A stretch of 19,756 nucleotides of DNA from NCBI GenBank assembly GCA_041797745.1, contig JBHBZU010000014.1:1-19756 (forward strand), in the 5' to 3' direction. The translations under genes were made by a program, and so were the position numbers. Source of the DNA: UBA3871 sp041797745. GTDB lineage: Bacteria > Bacillota > Clostridia > Peptostreptococcales > Anaerovoracaceae. How positions within the stretch are numbered: the first letter of the stretch is position 1; the number at the start of each line of letters is the position of its first letter. Below the pieces are notes generated by a model. That model made no database searches and had not been told where the DNA came from. It saw only the letters and a program-made list of their open reading frames with translations. Below, one piece after another: positions 12,350-19,756 of the stretch.

Positions 12350-15300
12350 GAACGATAATAATATTTTTGAATCAATAAAAATTAGCCTTGCTTCCCCAGA
12401 AAAGATCTTAAGCTGGTCTCATGGAGAGGTTACAAAGCCTGAAACAATTAATTACAGAACACTCAAGCCTGAAAAAGAGGGTCTCTTTTGCGAGAAGATT
12501 TTCGGACCGACTAAGGACTGGGAATGCCATTGCGGTAAATACAAGAGGATTCGCTATAAGGGCATGGTCTGCGACCGTTGCGGCGTAGAAATTACCAAGG
12601 CTAAGGTTAGAAGAGATAGAATGGGGCATATCGCCCTTGCAGCACCGGTATCACATATCTGGTATTTTAAGGGTATTCCAAGCCGTATGGGTTTGGTATT
12701 GGATATTTCCCCAAGGAATCTTGAAAAGGTATTATACTTTGCGGCTTATATCGTTATCGAAAGAGGCGATACGGAGTTTGGCTATCAGGAAGTAATTTCC
12801 GAGCAGCAATACAATGAAGCGGTTGTAAAGTATGGAAAATACGATTTAGAAAAGAACCCCGGCGGAATTGAAGCCGGCATGGGTGCGGAAGCGATTAAAA
12901 AGCTCCTGCAAAAGCTGGACATGGAAACTCTTTCAGTGGATTTGAAAGAAAAGCTAAAGGACGCTTCCGGTCAGAAAAAGATTCGAATCGTTCGCAGATT
13001 GGAAGTTGTGGAAGCTCTTAGAGCCTCCGGAAACAAGGCTGAATGGATGATTATGGATTATATCCCTGTTATCCCGCCGGATCTTCGTCCGATGGTTCAG
13101 CTTGACGGCGGAAGATTTGCCACTTCCGACTTGAACGATTTATACAGAAGAGTTATCAATAGAAATAATCGTCTTGCCAGACTTCTTGAACTTGAGGCTC
13201 CGGACATTATCATTCGTAATGAAAAGAGAATGCTTCAGGAAGCTGTTGACGCTTTGATTGACAACGGTCGTCGAGGTCGTCCGGTAACGGGTCCGGGATC
13301 CAGACCGCTTAAATCCTTGTCCGATATGCTCAAGGGTAAGCAGGGCCGATTCAGACAGAACCTCTTGGGTAAGCGAGTTGACTATTCAGGTCGTTCCGTA
13401 ATTGTTGTAGGATCTGAACTTAAGTTCTACCAGTGCGGTCTTCCAAAGAAGATGGCTTTGGAGCTCTTCAAGCCTTTCATTATGAAAAAGCTCGTTGAAG
13501 CAGGCTATGCGCACAATATTAAGAGCGCTAAACGTATGGTAGAAAAGGTTCGTCCTGAAGTTTGGGATGTACTTGAGGGAGTTATTAAGGAACATCCGGT
13601 AATGCTTAACCGTGCGCCTACACTCCATAGATTAGGTATCCAAGCCTTTGAACCGGTATTGGTAGAGGGTAAGGCTATAAAACTCCATCCTCTTGCTTGT
13701 ACAGCGTTCAATGCCGACTTTGACGGCGACCAGATGGCAGTTCACGTACCGCTTTCAGTAGAAGCACAGGCTGAGGCAAGATTCCTCATGCTTTCACTGA
13801 ATAACATTCTTGCGCCAAAGGACGGTTCCCCTATCACAACTCCTACACAGGATATGATACTGGGTTCCTATTACCTGACACATCCGGGTATCTGCCGTAA
13901 TGCAAAGACAGGCAGAGAAAGACTGGATGAGTTTAAGGATGAGGCGAAGAACAGAGAAGAGGGCTTCGAAAGAGTGGCTGAACTCGGTGATGGTAAAAAG
14001 TTCGCCGACTTTGACGAAATGATGATGGCTTACCAAAATCATGAAGTAACGCTTCACTCGAAAGTTAGTGTAAGGTGCTTCAAGGATGAAAATGATAAGA
14101 GAGGTAAGCTGGTAGAATCCACAGTAGGACGTTTTATTTTCAACCAGCAGATTCCGCAGGATTTGGGCTATGTAGACAGACTCCAGGATGAATATGATTT
14201 GGAAATCAACTTCCTCTGCGACAAGAAGAAGCTTTCAAAGATTATTGACAGATGTTATAGAGTGCATGCCAATACAGGAACAGTTCTCATGCTTGACGCC
14301 ATTAAATCTATGGGCTATCACTACTCTACAATTGCAGCTATCACCATCAGTATTTCCGACATGGAAATTCCGGAACAAAAATCCGAAATCCTTTCAAATG
14401 CTGAAAGTGAAGTAGATAAATACGAAAAGGCTTATAAGAGAGGTCTTATATCCAACGGAGAAAGATACGAAAAGGTTATCTCCATTTGGAATCATGCAAC
14501 GGATGAGGTTGCTGACGCACTTATGGACTCCCTCGGTTCACTGAACAACCTGTATATCATGGCTCATTCCGGAGCCAGAGGTTCCAAGAACCAGATTAAG
14601 CAGGTTGGAGGTATGCGTGGTCTGATGGCTAACGCTGCCGGAAAGACAGTGGAAATTCCTATTAAGTCCAACTTCCGTGAGGGACTTTCCATTTTGGAAT
14701 ACTTCATTTCTTCCAACGGTGCCCGTAAGGGTCTGGCGGATACAGCTTTAAGAACAGCCGACTCAGGTTACCTTACTCGTCGTCTTGTTGACGTATCTCA
14801 CAATGTTATCGTTCGCGAATTTGACTGCGGAACTGACGAGGGTATAGAAGTAAGAGCCTTTACAGACGGTAAGGAAGTTATTGAACCGTTAAAGGACAGA
14901 GTTGAGGGTCGTACTTCTTTAGCAGATATCTACGATCCGAATACAGGAGAGCTCATCGTTGAACAAAATGAAGAAATTTCCAAGGACGCGGCTAAGAAGA
15001 TTGAAGACGCGGGAATCGAAGTTGTAGCTATCAGATCGGTAATGACCTGCCACTCCAAGACAGGAATTTGCGCTAAATGTTACGGACGAAATCTGGCAAC
15101 AGGTGAGGGTGTTAATATAGGCGAAGCGGTAGGTATTACAGCTGCTCAGTCCATCGGTGAACCGGGTACGCAGCTGACAATGAGAACTTTCCATACCGGC
15201 GGTGTAGCGGGTAGCGATATTACTCAGGGTCTTCCAAGAGTAGAAGAATTATTCGAAGCTCGTAAGCCAAAGGGCTTGGCAATGATTTCAGAAGACGAGG

Positions 15301-16094
15301 GAACTGTTGTTTCAATAGAATCCCGCAGCGACAATACCACTGAAATCAGAGTTAAGGGCAACGAGGGCGACAGATCTTACATCGTTCCTTACGGTGCAAG
15401 ACTCAACGTCAAAGAGGGAGATTACGTATTTAAGGGCGGGAACATCACTAAGGGTCCTCTTAACCCTAATGATATCCTAAGACTAAACGGAGTTGAGGGC
15501 GTATATCAGTATCTCATTAAGGAAGTACAGCGTGTATATAAGAATCAGGGTGTAGATATTAACGACAAGCATATTGAAGTTATAGTATCCCAAATGCTTT
15601 CCAAACTTCGTATTGAAGAAGCGGGAGATACAGATTTACTTCCGGGCAGCCTTTATGGCAAGTTTGAAATCGAAGAAGCAAACGCAAAAGCGGAAGCTGA
15701 GGGTGGCGAGCCTGCTAAAGCAAAGGAAGTTCTCCTTGGTATCACTAAGGCTTCCCTTGCAACCAGCTCTTTCTTGTCAGCAGCTTCTTTCCAAGAAACA
15801 ACTCGTGTTCTTACAGACGCGGCAATCAAGGGCAAGAGCGACTACTTGCTGGGGCTCAAGGAAAATGTTATTATCGGTAAGCTGATTCCGGCAGGTACTG
15901 GTATGAAGAGATATAGACATATAGACCTTGACTACGGCGTAAACGAGGAACTCATGAAAGCCTATGAACAGCAAATGCAGGCAGAGCAGGAGGCTATGGG
16001 GGAGGAAGACATGAACGAGCTAGCTGAATTGGCCGGCATGGAATCCGCTTATGAGGACAACTCTTTACCGGGGGTAACGGAGCTGGAAGATTAA
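12348..16094 (+). CDS. rpoC: RNA polymerase subunit beta-prime
   Basis: A 1248-aa protein beginning at TTG 12348. No in-frame ATG occurs near the start, and the reading MNDNNIFESIKISLASPEKI fits the family. The first zinc site is CHCGKYKR...CDRC (Cys60, 62, 75, 78). The catalytic NADFDGDQMAVH has Asp457, Asp459 and Asp461 for magnesium. The second zinc cluster is CHSKTGICAKCYG, followed by the bridge and trigger-loop region (GEAVGITAAQSIGEPGTQLT and MRTFHTGGVAGSDITQGLPR). It has no large beta-prime insertions. The C-terminal 45 residues are acidic (QQMQAEQEAMGEEDMNELAE and on). It lies 20 bases after rpoB and is probably co-transcribed with it. The start is unusual: see 12333-12349. Confidence 0.99.
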   Translation: MNDNNIFESIKISLASPEKILSWSHGEVTKPETINYRTLKPEKEGLFCEKIFGPTKDWECHCGKYKRIRYKGMVCDRCGVEITKAKVRRDRMGHIALAAPVSHIWYFKGIPSRMGLVLDISPRNLEKVLYFAAYIVIERGDTEFGYQEVISEQQYNEAVVKYGKYDLEKNPGGIEAGMGAEAIKKLLQKLDMETLSVDLKEKLKDASGQKKIRIVRRLEVVEALRASGNKAEWMIMDYIPVIPPDLRPMVQLDGGRFATSDLNDLYRRVINRNNRLARLLELEAPDIIIRNEKRMLQEAVDALIDNGRRGRPVTGPGSRPLKSLSDMLKGKQGRFRQNLLGKRVDYSGRSVIVVGSELKFYQCGLPKKMALELFKPFIMKKLVEAGYAHNIKSAKRMVEKVRPEVWDVLEGVIKEHPVMLNRAPTLHRLGIQAFEPVLVEGKAIKLHPLACTAFNADFDGDQMAVHVPLSVEAQAEARFLMLSLNNILAPKDGSPITTPTQDMILGSYYLTHPGICRNAKTGRERLDEFKDEAKNREEGFERVAELGDGKKFADFDEMMMAYQNHEVTLHSKVSVRCFKDENDKRGKLVESTVGRFIFNQQIPQDLGYVDRLQDEYDLEINFLCDKKKLSKIIDRCYRVHANTGTVLMLDAIKSMGYHYSTIAAITISISDMEIPEQKSEILSNAESEVDKYEKAYKRGLISNGERYEKVISIWNHATDEVADALMDSLGSLNNLYIMAHSGARGSKNQIKQVGGMRGLMANAAGKTVEIPIKSNFREGLSILEYFISSNGARKGLADTALRTADSGYLTRRLVDVSHNVIVREFDCGTDEGIEVRAFTDGKEVIEPLKDRVEGRTSLADIYDPNTGELIVEQNEEISKDAAKKIEDAGIEVVAIRSVMTCHSKTGICAKCYGRNLATGEGVNIGEAVGITAAQSIGEPGTQLTMRTFHTGGVAGSDITQGLPRVEELFEARKPKGLAMISEDEGTVVSIESRSDNTTEIRVKGNEGDRSYIVPYGARLNVKEGDYVFKGGNITKGPLNPNDILRLNGVEGVYQYLIKEVQRVYKNQGVDINDKHIEVIVSQMLSKLRIEEAGDTDLLPGSLYGKFEIEEANAKAEAEGGEPAKAKEVLLGITKASLATSSFLSAASFQETTRVLTDAAIKGKSDYLLGLKENVIIGKLIPAGTGMKRYRHIDLDYGVNEELMKAYEQQMQAEQEAMGEEDMNELAELAGMESAYEDNSLPGVTELED

Positions 16095-16148
16095 GTCTAA
16101 AAGCCATAAAAGGCTTTGCTGATTAAAACTTGAAAAACATTTAAAAAT

Positions 16149-16190
16149 AAACACCTCAGGCGTTAAATTTTGTTGACGCTTGGGGTGTTT
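16149..16190 (+). terminator. rpoBC terminator, overlapping the rpsL promoter
   Basis: A 15-bp stem pairs 16149-16163 (AAACACCTCAGGCGT) with 16176-16190 (ACGCTTGGGGTGTTT), two pairs being G-U, and TTTCG follows. A weaker hairpin, AAAGCC (16100-16105)/GGCTTT (16112-16117), lies right after the rpoC stop. The T-run is short, so termination may be partial. The 3' arm contains part of the rpsL -35. Confidence 0.75.
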
Positions 16191-16201
16191 CGTGTTAAAC
16201 T
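16173..16201 (+). promoter_or_regulatory. Promoter of rpsL-rpsG-fusA-tuf
   Basis: TTGACG (16173-16178), 17 bases, TAAACT (16196-16201): identical hexamers and spacing to the rpmG promoter. The -35 starts in the loop and ends in the 3' arm of the rpoBC terminator. Transcription would start near 16208. Confidence 0.7.
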
Positions 16202-16209
16202 GATATGGT

Positions 16210-16246
16210 ATATGGGCGAAATTGCTCTTTTTTGGCGTGTCCATAT
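16210..16246 (+). promoter_or_regulatory. rpsL 5' leader hairpin with third copy of the shared motif
   Basis: ATATGG (16210-16215) pairs with CCATAT (16241-16246). The 25-base loop carries GCTCTTTTTTGGCGTGT (16224-16240), the third relative of the rpmG and rpoB leader motif. It begins 22 bases after the -10. A ribosome binding site AAAGGAGA lies before the rpsL ATG. Confidence 0.5.
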
Positions 16247-16282
16247 TACTAAACTATTATTTCTTGAAGAAAGGAGAAACAA

Positions 16283-16699
16283 ATGCCTACTATCAATCAA
16301 TTAGTACGCGAAGGCAGAACTACCGCTGAAAAGAAGTCAAATGCACCTGCTCTTTTAAAGGGAATGAACTCCATCAAGAGAGTTCCTACAGATGTACATT
16401 CACCACAGAAGAGAGGCGTATGCACTTCCGTAAAGACAGTTACACCTAAGAAGCCTAATTCCGCTCTTAGAAAGGTTGCCAGAGTTCGTTTAACTAACGG
16501 AATCGAAGTTACTGCTTACATCCCTGGTATCGGTCACAACCTCCAGGAACACAGCGTTGTACTCATCAGAGGCGGCAGAGTTAAGGACCTCCCAGGTGTA
16601 AGATATCACATCATCAGAGGTACACTCGATACTGCTGGCGTTGCCAACAGATTACAGGCTCGTTCCAAGTATGGTGCAAAGAGACCTAAGGCAAAATAA
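16283..16699 (+). CDS. rpsL: 30S ribosomal protein S12
   Basis: A 138-aa protein beginning MPTINQLVREGRTTAEKKSN. The insert around residues 22-42 (NAPALLKGMNSIKRVPTDVH) is longer than in E. coli and usual in Firmicutes. The decoding-site loops TPKKPNSALRKVARVRL and GGRVKDLPGVRYHIIRG are wild type, with the lysines altered in streptomycin-resistant mutants present. S12 lies at the decoding centre. It opens the str-type unit with its own promoter and leader. No L7Ae-like gene lies between it and rpoC. Confidence 0.99.
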   Translation: MPTINQLVREGRTTAEKKSNAPALLKGMNSIKRVPTDVHSPQKRGVCTSVKTVTPKKPNSALRKVARVRLTNGIEVTAYIPGIGHNLQEHSVVLIRGGRVKDLPGVRYHIIRGTLDTAGVANRLQARSKYGAKRPKAK

Positions 16700-16975
16700 A
16701 TAGGTTTCGTTCGGGAAAAATTATTAGAGCCCTTAATATAGCTATTTGATTGAATGAATTTGTTTCATCTATAGATATTAAGGCGCCGCGGCCTCCAATT
16801 AAGAGAGGTCGAGTACCGAAAGCTTAAGCTGTTTCGGTCATTGAATTGCAGACCGAATACAGAGTAATCTGCGTTTTGCAGGTGAAGATTATGTGCAATT
16901 TAAATTAAGTTATTTCAAAGATTAATTGCGCAGATAGCTGTCATAAGGCAGTTATTCAGCAAGGAGGGAAGAGAA
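16700..16975 (+). promoter_or_regulatory. Long structured rpsL-rpsG intercistronic region, candidate S7 control RNA
   Basis: This 276-base gap has no gene but many pairings. CCTTAATAT (16731-16739)/ATATTAAGG (16775-16783) is perfect. GGCCTC (16790-16795)/GAGGTC (16805-16810) has one G-U. ACCGAAA (16815-16821)/TTTCGGT (16832-16838) encloses AGCTTAAGCT. AATTGCA (16844-16850)/TGCAATT (16894-16900) encloses TAATCT/AGATTA and CTGC/GCAG with a GTTTT loop. AGCTGTC (16936-16942)/GGCAGTT (16947-16953) has an ATAA loop. In E. coli, S7 represses the str operon by binding the rpsL-rpsG intercistronic RNA; that this region does the same is inference. No convincing promoter or T-run is seen. Confidence 0.5.
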
Positions 16976-17446
16976 GTGCCAAGAAAAGGTAATGTTCCAA
17001 AGAGAGAAGTACTTCCGGATCCGGTTTACGGTAGCGTTGTAGTAGCTAAGCTCATCAACTCTATCATGTTAGACGGAAAAAAGGGAACTGCTCAGCAGAT
17101 CGTATATGGTGCGTTCGACATCATTGAAAAGCAGACAAGCGAAAGCCCTGTAGAAGTATTTGAAAAGGCAATGAACAACATTATGCCTCAGGTAGAAGTT
17201 AAAGCAAGAAGAGTCGGCGGTGCTAACTATCAGGTTCCAATGGTAGTTGGAAACGAAAGAAAGCAGACTCTCGGTCTCAGATGGCTCACAAAGTACACAA
17301 GAGCCAGAGGAGAAAAGACCATGGCTGAAAGATTAGCCAAGGAGCTTATGGATGCAGCTAACGGAGCTGGAGCATCCGTAAAGAAGAAAGAAGATACTCA
17401 TAAGATGGCAGAAGCTAACAGAGCTTTCGCACACTACAGATTCTAG
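16976..17446 (+). CDS. rpsG: 30S ribosomal protein S7
   Basis: A 156-aa protein, usual length, starting at GTG 16976 with AAGGAGG (16961-16967) eight bases upstream. It begins MPRKGNVPKREVLPDPVYGS and contains KLINSIMLDGKKGTAQQIVY, KARRVGGANYQVPMVV and GLRWLTKYTRARGEKTMAER, all conserved S7 blocks, ending EANRAFAHYRF. S7 nucleates the 30S head and can act as translational repressor of its own operon. The long structured gap upstream is a likely place for that. Confidence 0.99.
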   Translation: MPRKGNVPKREVLPDPVYGSVVVAKLINSIMLDGKKGTAQQIVYGAFDIIEKQTSESPVEVFEKAMNNIMPQVEVKARRVGGANYQVPMVVGNERKQTLGLRWLTKYTRARGEKTMAERLAKELMDAANGAGASVKKKEDTHKMAEANRAFAHYRF

Positions 17447-17491
17447 TGGGTATTTTAGGGTATATCATAATTTAGGGATAGGAGGAAATTT

Positions 17492-19555
17492 ATGCCTAGA
17501 AGTTTTCCATTAGAGAGAACTAGAAATATCGGTATCATGGCTCACATTGATGCCGGCAAGACAACCACGACTGAACGAATTCTGTTCTATACCGGTAAGA
17601 CGCATAAGATTGGTGAAACCCATGACGGTGCGGCTACAATGGACTGGATGGTTCAGGAACAGGAACGTGGTATTACTATCACCTCCGCCGCTACAACAGC
17701 ACAGTGGAAGAACAACAGAATCAACATTATTGACACTCCGGGACACGTAGACTTTACAGTAGAAGTAGAAAGATCCTTAAAGGTTCTTGACGGTGCTGTA
17801 ACAGTTCTTTGTGCAAAGGGTGGTGTTGAGCCGCAGTCTGAAACCGTATGGCGTCAGGCTGAGAAGTACGGAGTTCCAAGAATGGTATTCGTTAATAAGA
17901 TGGATATCATGGGTGCCGACTTCTTCCGTGTTGTAGGAATGATTAAGGACAGACTTAAGGCTAACGCTGTTCCTCTTCAGTTACCTATCGGTGCTGAAGA
18001 AACTTTCGTTGGTATTATCGACTTAATCGAAATGAAAGCGGAAATTTATAAGGACGAACTTGGTAAGGATATCGTTGTTGAAGACATTCCGGCAGACATG
18101 ATGGACATGGCTACTGAATGGCGTGAAAAGATGATTGAATCTGTTGCTGAATGCGACGAAGAACTTACAATGAAGTTCCTTGAGGGAGAAGAAATCACAA
18201 AGGAAGAAATAAAGAAAACTGTTCGTAAGGCAACTATTGCCAACGAAATGATTCCTGTATTCTGTGGTTCCGCATATAAGAACAAGGGTGTTCAGATGCT
18301 TCTGGATGCAGTTGTTGCATATATGCCGTCTCCATTGGACATTCCTGCTATTAAGGGAACTGTTCCAAATACAGAAGAAGAAACTGAAAGACCGGCAGAC
18401 GACAATGCACCTTTCTCTGCTTTAGCATTTAAGATTATGGCTGACCCGTTCGTTGGTAAGCTGGCATTCTTCAGAGTTTATTCAGGACAGCTGGAAAGCG
18501 GTTCATATGTGTTTAACTCCGTTAAGGGCAAGAGAGAAAGAATCGGTCGTATACTCCAAATGCATGCTAATCACAGAGAGGAAATAGATCATGTTTACTC
18601 CGGTGATATTGCTGCGGCAGTAGGTCTCAAGGATACTACAACAGGTGACACACTTTGTGACGAAAAAAATCCTGTTATTTTAGAGTCTATGGAATTTCCG
18701 GATCCTGTTATTGAAATTGCTATCGAGCCAAAGACAAAGGCAGGTCAGGAAAAGATGGGTATTGCACTGTCCAAGCTGGCAGAAGAAGACCCTACATTCA
18801 AGACTTATACTAACGAAGAAACAGGTCAGACCATCATCGCGGGTATGGGTGAGCTTCATCTTGAAATCATCGTAGACAGACTTTTACGTGAGTTTAAGGT
18901 AGAAGCAAATGTAGGTAAGCCACAGGTATCCTACAAGGAAACTCTTACAGGCAATGCAGATGTGGATCACAAGTATGCAAAGCAGTCCGGTGGTCGTGGT
19001 CAGTACGGTCATGTAAAAATCAGAGTTTATCCAAGAGAAGCAGGTGCCGGCTTCGAATTCAAGAACTCCATCGTTGGTGGTGCGGTTCCAAAGGAATATA
19101 TTCCGAAGATCGAAGAGGGTATCGTAGAGGCTATGGAAAATGGTCCAATGGCAGGATATCAGGTTGTAGACATCGGTGTAGAACTTTATGACGGTTCTTA
19201 TCACGAAGTCGACTCCTCAGAAATGGCTTTCAAGATTGCTGCTTCAATGGCATTCAGAGAAGCTGCTAAGAAAGCAAACCCAGTTCTTCTTGAACCTATC
19301 TTTAAGGTTGAAGTAACTGTTCCTGAAGAATATATGGGTGATGTAATCGGCGATATCAGTTCCAGAAGAGGTAAAATCGAGGGTTCAGACATGAACAACG
19401 GAGCAGTAGCTGTTCGCGGTATGGTTCCGCTTTCACAGATGTTCGGTTATGCAACTGACTTACGTTCCAAGACTCAGGGTCGTGGCGTATATGTAATGCA
19501 GTTTGACCACTTCGAAAAGTTACCTGAAAGTCTGGTAGAAAAGATTAACAAGTAG
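17492..19555 (+). CDS. fusA: Elongation factor G
   Basis: A 687-aa protein, within the normal range. GTPase motifs are AHIDAGKT (residues 17-24), RGITI (59-63), DTPGHVDFT (81-89), NKMD (135-138) and CGSA near 260. Later blocks are GMGELHLEIIVDRLLREFKV (domain III) and GDISSRRGKIEG with AVRGMVPLSQMFGYATDLRS (domain V). EF-G moves tRNA and mRNA through the ribosome. RGITITSA and full-length domains suggest the ordinary translocase and not a TetM-like protection protein. AGGAGG lies before the ATG; rpsG is 45 bases upstream. Confidence 0.99.
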   Translation: MPRSFPLERTRNIGIMAHIDAGKTTTTERILFYTGKTHKIGETHDGAATMDWMVQEQERGITITSAATTAQWKNNRINIIDTPGHVDFTVEVERSLKVLDGAVTVLCAKGGVEPQSETVWRQAEKYGVPRMVFVNKMDIMGADFFRVVGMIKDRLKANAVPLQLPIGAEETFVGIIDLIEMKAEIYKDELGKDIVVEDIPADMMDMATEWREKMIESVAECDEELTMKFLEGEEITKEEIKKTVRKATIANEMIPVFCGSAYKNKGVQMLLDAVVAYMPSPLDIPAIKGTVPNTEEETERPADDNAPFSALAFKIMADPFVGKLAFFRVYSGQLESGSYVFNSVKGKRERIGRILQMHANHREEIDHVYSGDIAAAVGLKDTTTGDTLCDEKNPVILESMEFPDPVIEIAIEPKTKAGQEKMGIALSKLAEEDPTFKTYTNEETGQTIIAGMGELHLEIIVDRLLREFKVEANVGKPQVSYKETLTGNADVDHKYAKQSGGRGQYGHVKIRVYPREAGAGFEFKNSIVGGAVPKEYIPKIEEGIVEAMENGPMAGYQVVDIGVELYDGSYHEVDSSEMAFKIAASMAFREAAKKANPVLLEPIFKVEVTVPEEYMGDVIGDISSRRGKIEGSDMNNGAVAVRGMVPLSQMFGYATDLRSKTQGRGVYVMQFDHFEKLPESLVEKINK

Positions 19556-19618
19556 GCTGGAAACAGTAAATTATAAGAATTTAATTCCTATAGAGAATTT
19601 TATAAGGAGATTATAAAA

Positions 19619-19756
19619 ATGGCAAAGCAAAAGTTTGAAAGAACAAAACCACATATTAATATTGGTACAATCGGTCACGTAGACCATGGTAAGACAACAC
19701 TTACAGCAGCAATCACAAAGACTCTTTACAGCAGATATCATTTGGGCGAATTTGTA
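19619..19756 (+). CDS. tuf: Elongation factor Tu, N-terminal part (partial)
   Basis: The first 46 codons are present and the gene runs off the window. It reads MAKQKFERTKPHINIGTIGH then VDHGKTTLTAAITKTL, with the P-loop GHVDHGKT (19-26). AAGGAG lies before the ATG, 63 bases after fusA, as in the str operon of most bacteria. It is the second tuf gene in the window. The gap contains an imperfect inverted repeat (TATAAGAATT with AATTTTATA) but no T-run or clear promoter. Confidence 0.98.
   Translation, partial: MAKQKFERTKPHINIGTIGHVDHGKTTLTAAITKTLYSRYHLGEFV

Noticed and set aside
16100..16117. Hairpin AAAGCC/GGCTTT after rpoC as main terminator
   Set aside because: The stem is only six base pairs and lacks a real T-run; the 15-bp stem at 16149-16190 is better.
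16746..16775. Internal promoter before rpsG (TTGATT, 18 bases, TATAGA)
   Set aside because: Both boxes match only four of six bases and lie inside a stable stem; too weak to call.
1..19756. CRISPR arrays, tRNA or rRNA genes, insertion sequences, phage genes
   Set aside because: I looked for spaced direct repeats, cloverleaf sequences, transposase or integrase frames and found none.

Overview
The window is a 19.8 kb stretch of low-GC chromosome from a Firmicute, most likely a clostridial anaerobe. Evidence for this: the gene order tuf / rpmG-secE-nusG-rplKA-rplJL / rpoBC / rpsL-rpsG-fusA-tuf, strong AAGGAGG-type ribosome binding sites, an S12 with the extra loop usual in Firmicutes, and a Firmicutes-style L10 leader with an attenuator. 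All genes lie on the + strand. I cannot name the species; placement below class Clostridia would be a guess.

Layout. (1) 2-159: the last codons of an EF-Tu gene and its terminator. (2) 229-920: a hot-dog thioesterase of the PaaI type with its own promoter, sitting between tuf and rpmG. (3) 948-4599: the rpmG-secE-nusG-rplK-rplA-rplJ-rplL unit, with a structured 5' leader, an L10 leader/attenuator before rplJ, and a strong terminator after rplL. (4) 4701-8358: an accessory five-gene module between rplL and rpoB. It has a YtrA-type GntR repressor, a membrane-anchored protein of unknown function, and an ABC-2-like transporter (permease, ATPase, second membrane protein). A perfect 16+16 palindrome covers the -10 of its promoter. 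(5) 8451-16190: rpoB and rpoC with their own promoter and leader. (6) 16173-end: rpsL, rpsG, fusA and a second tuf gene that runs off the window. No gene-free stretch exceeds 300 bases; the longest are 4544-4842, 16700-16975, 89-356 and 8359-8601, and all are described below.

The core genes make the transcription and translation machinery. NusG and RNA polymerase (RpoB, RpoC) transcribe, SecE is part of the translocon, L33, L11, L1, L10, L12, S12 and S7 belong to the ribosome, and EF-G and EF-Tu are elongation factors. The accessory module resembles the ytr-type antibiotic or envelope stress transporters and appears self-regulated.

Most of the window is ordinary core operon. What deserves a second look: (a) a 16-17 nt motif, GCTnnTTTTT(G)GCGTG, placed about 21-25 nt after the -10 of all three core promoters (rpmG, rpoB, rpsL) and fitting a promoter-proximal pause or leader-RNA element; (b) an rpoC Shine-Dalgarno and TTG start that pair with each other; (c) the accessory ABC module with an unrecognised 341-aa partner and no visible terminator before rpoB; (d) structured intergenic RNAs before rplA, rplL and rpsG that could be ribosomal protein binding sites. 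I ran no searches; all structures are by eye.
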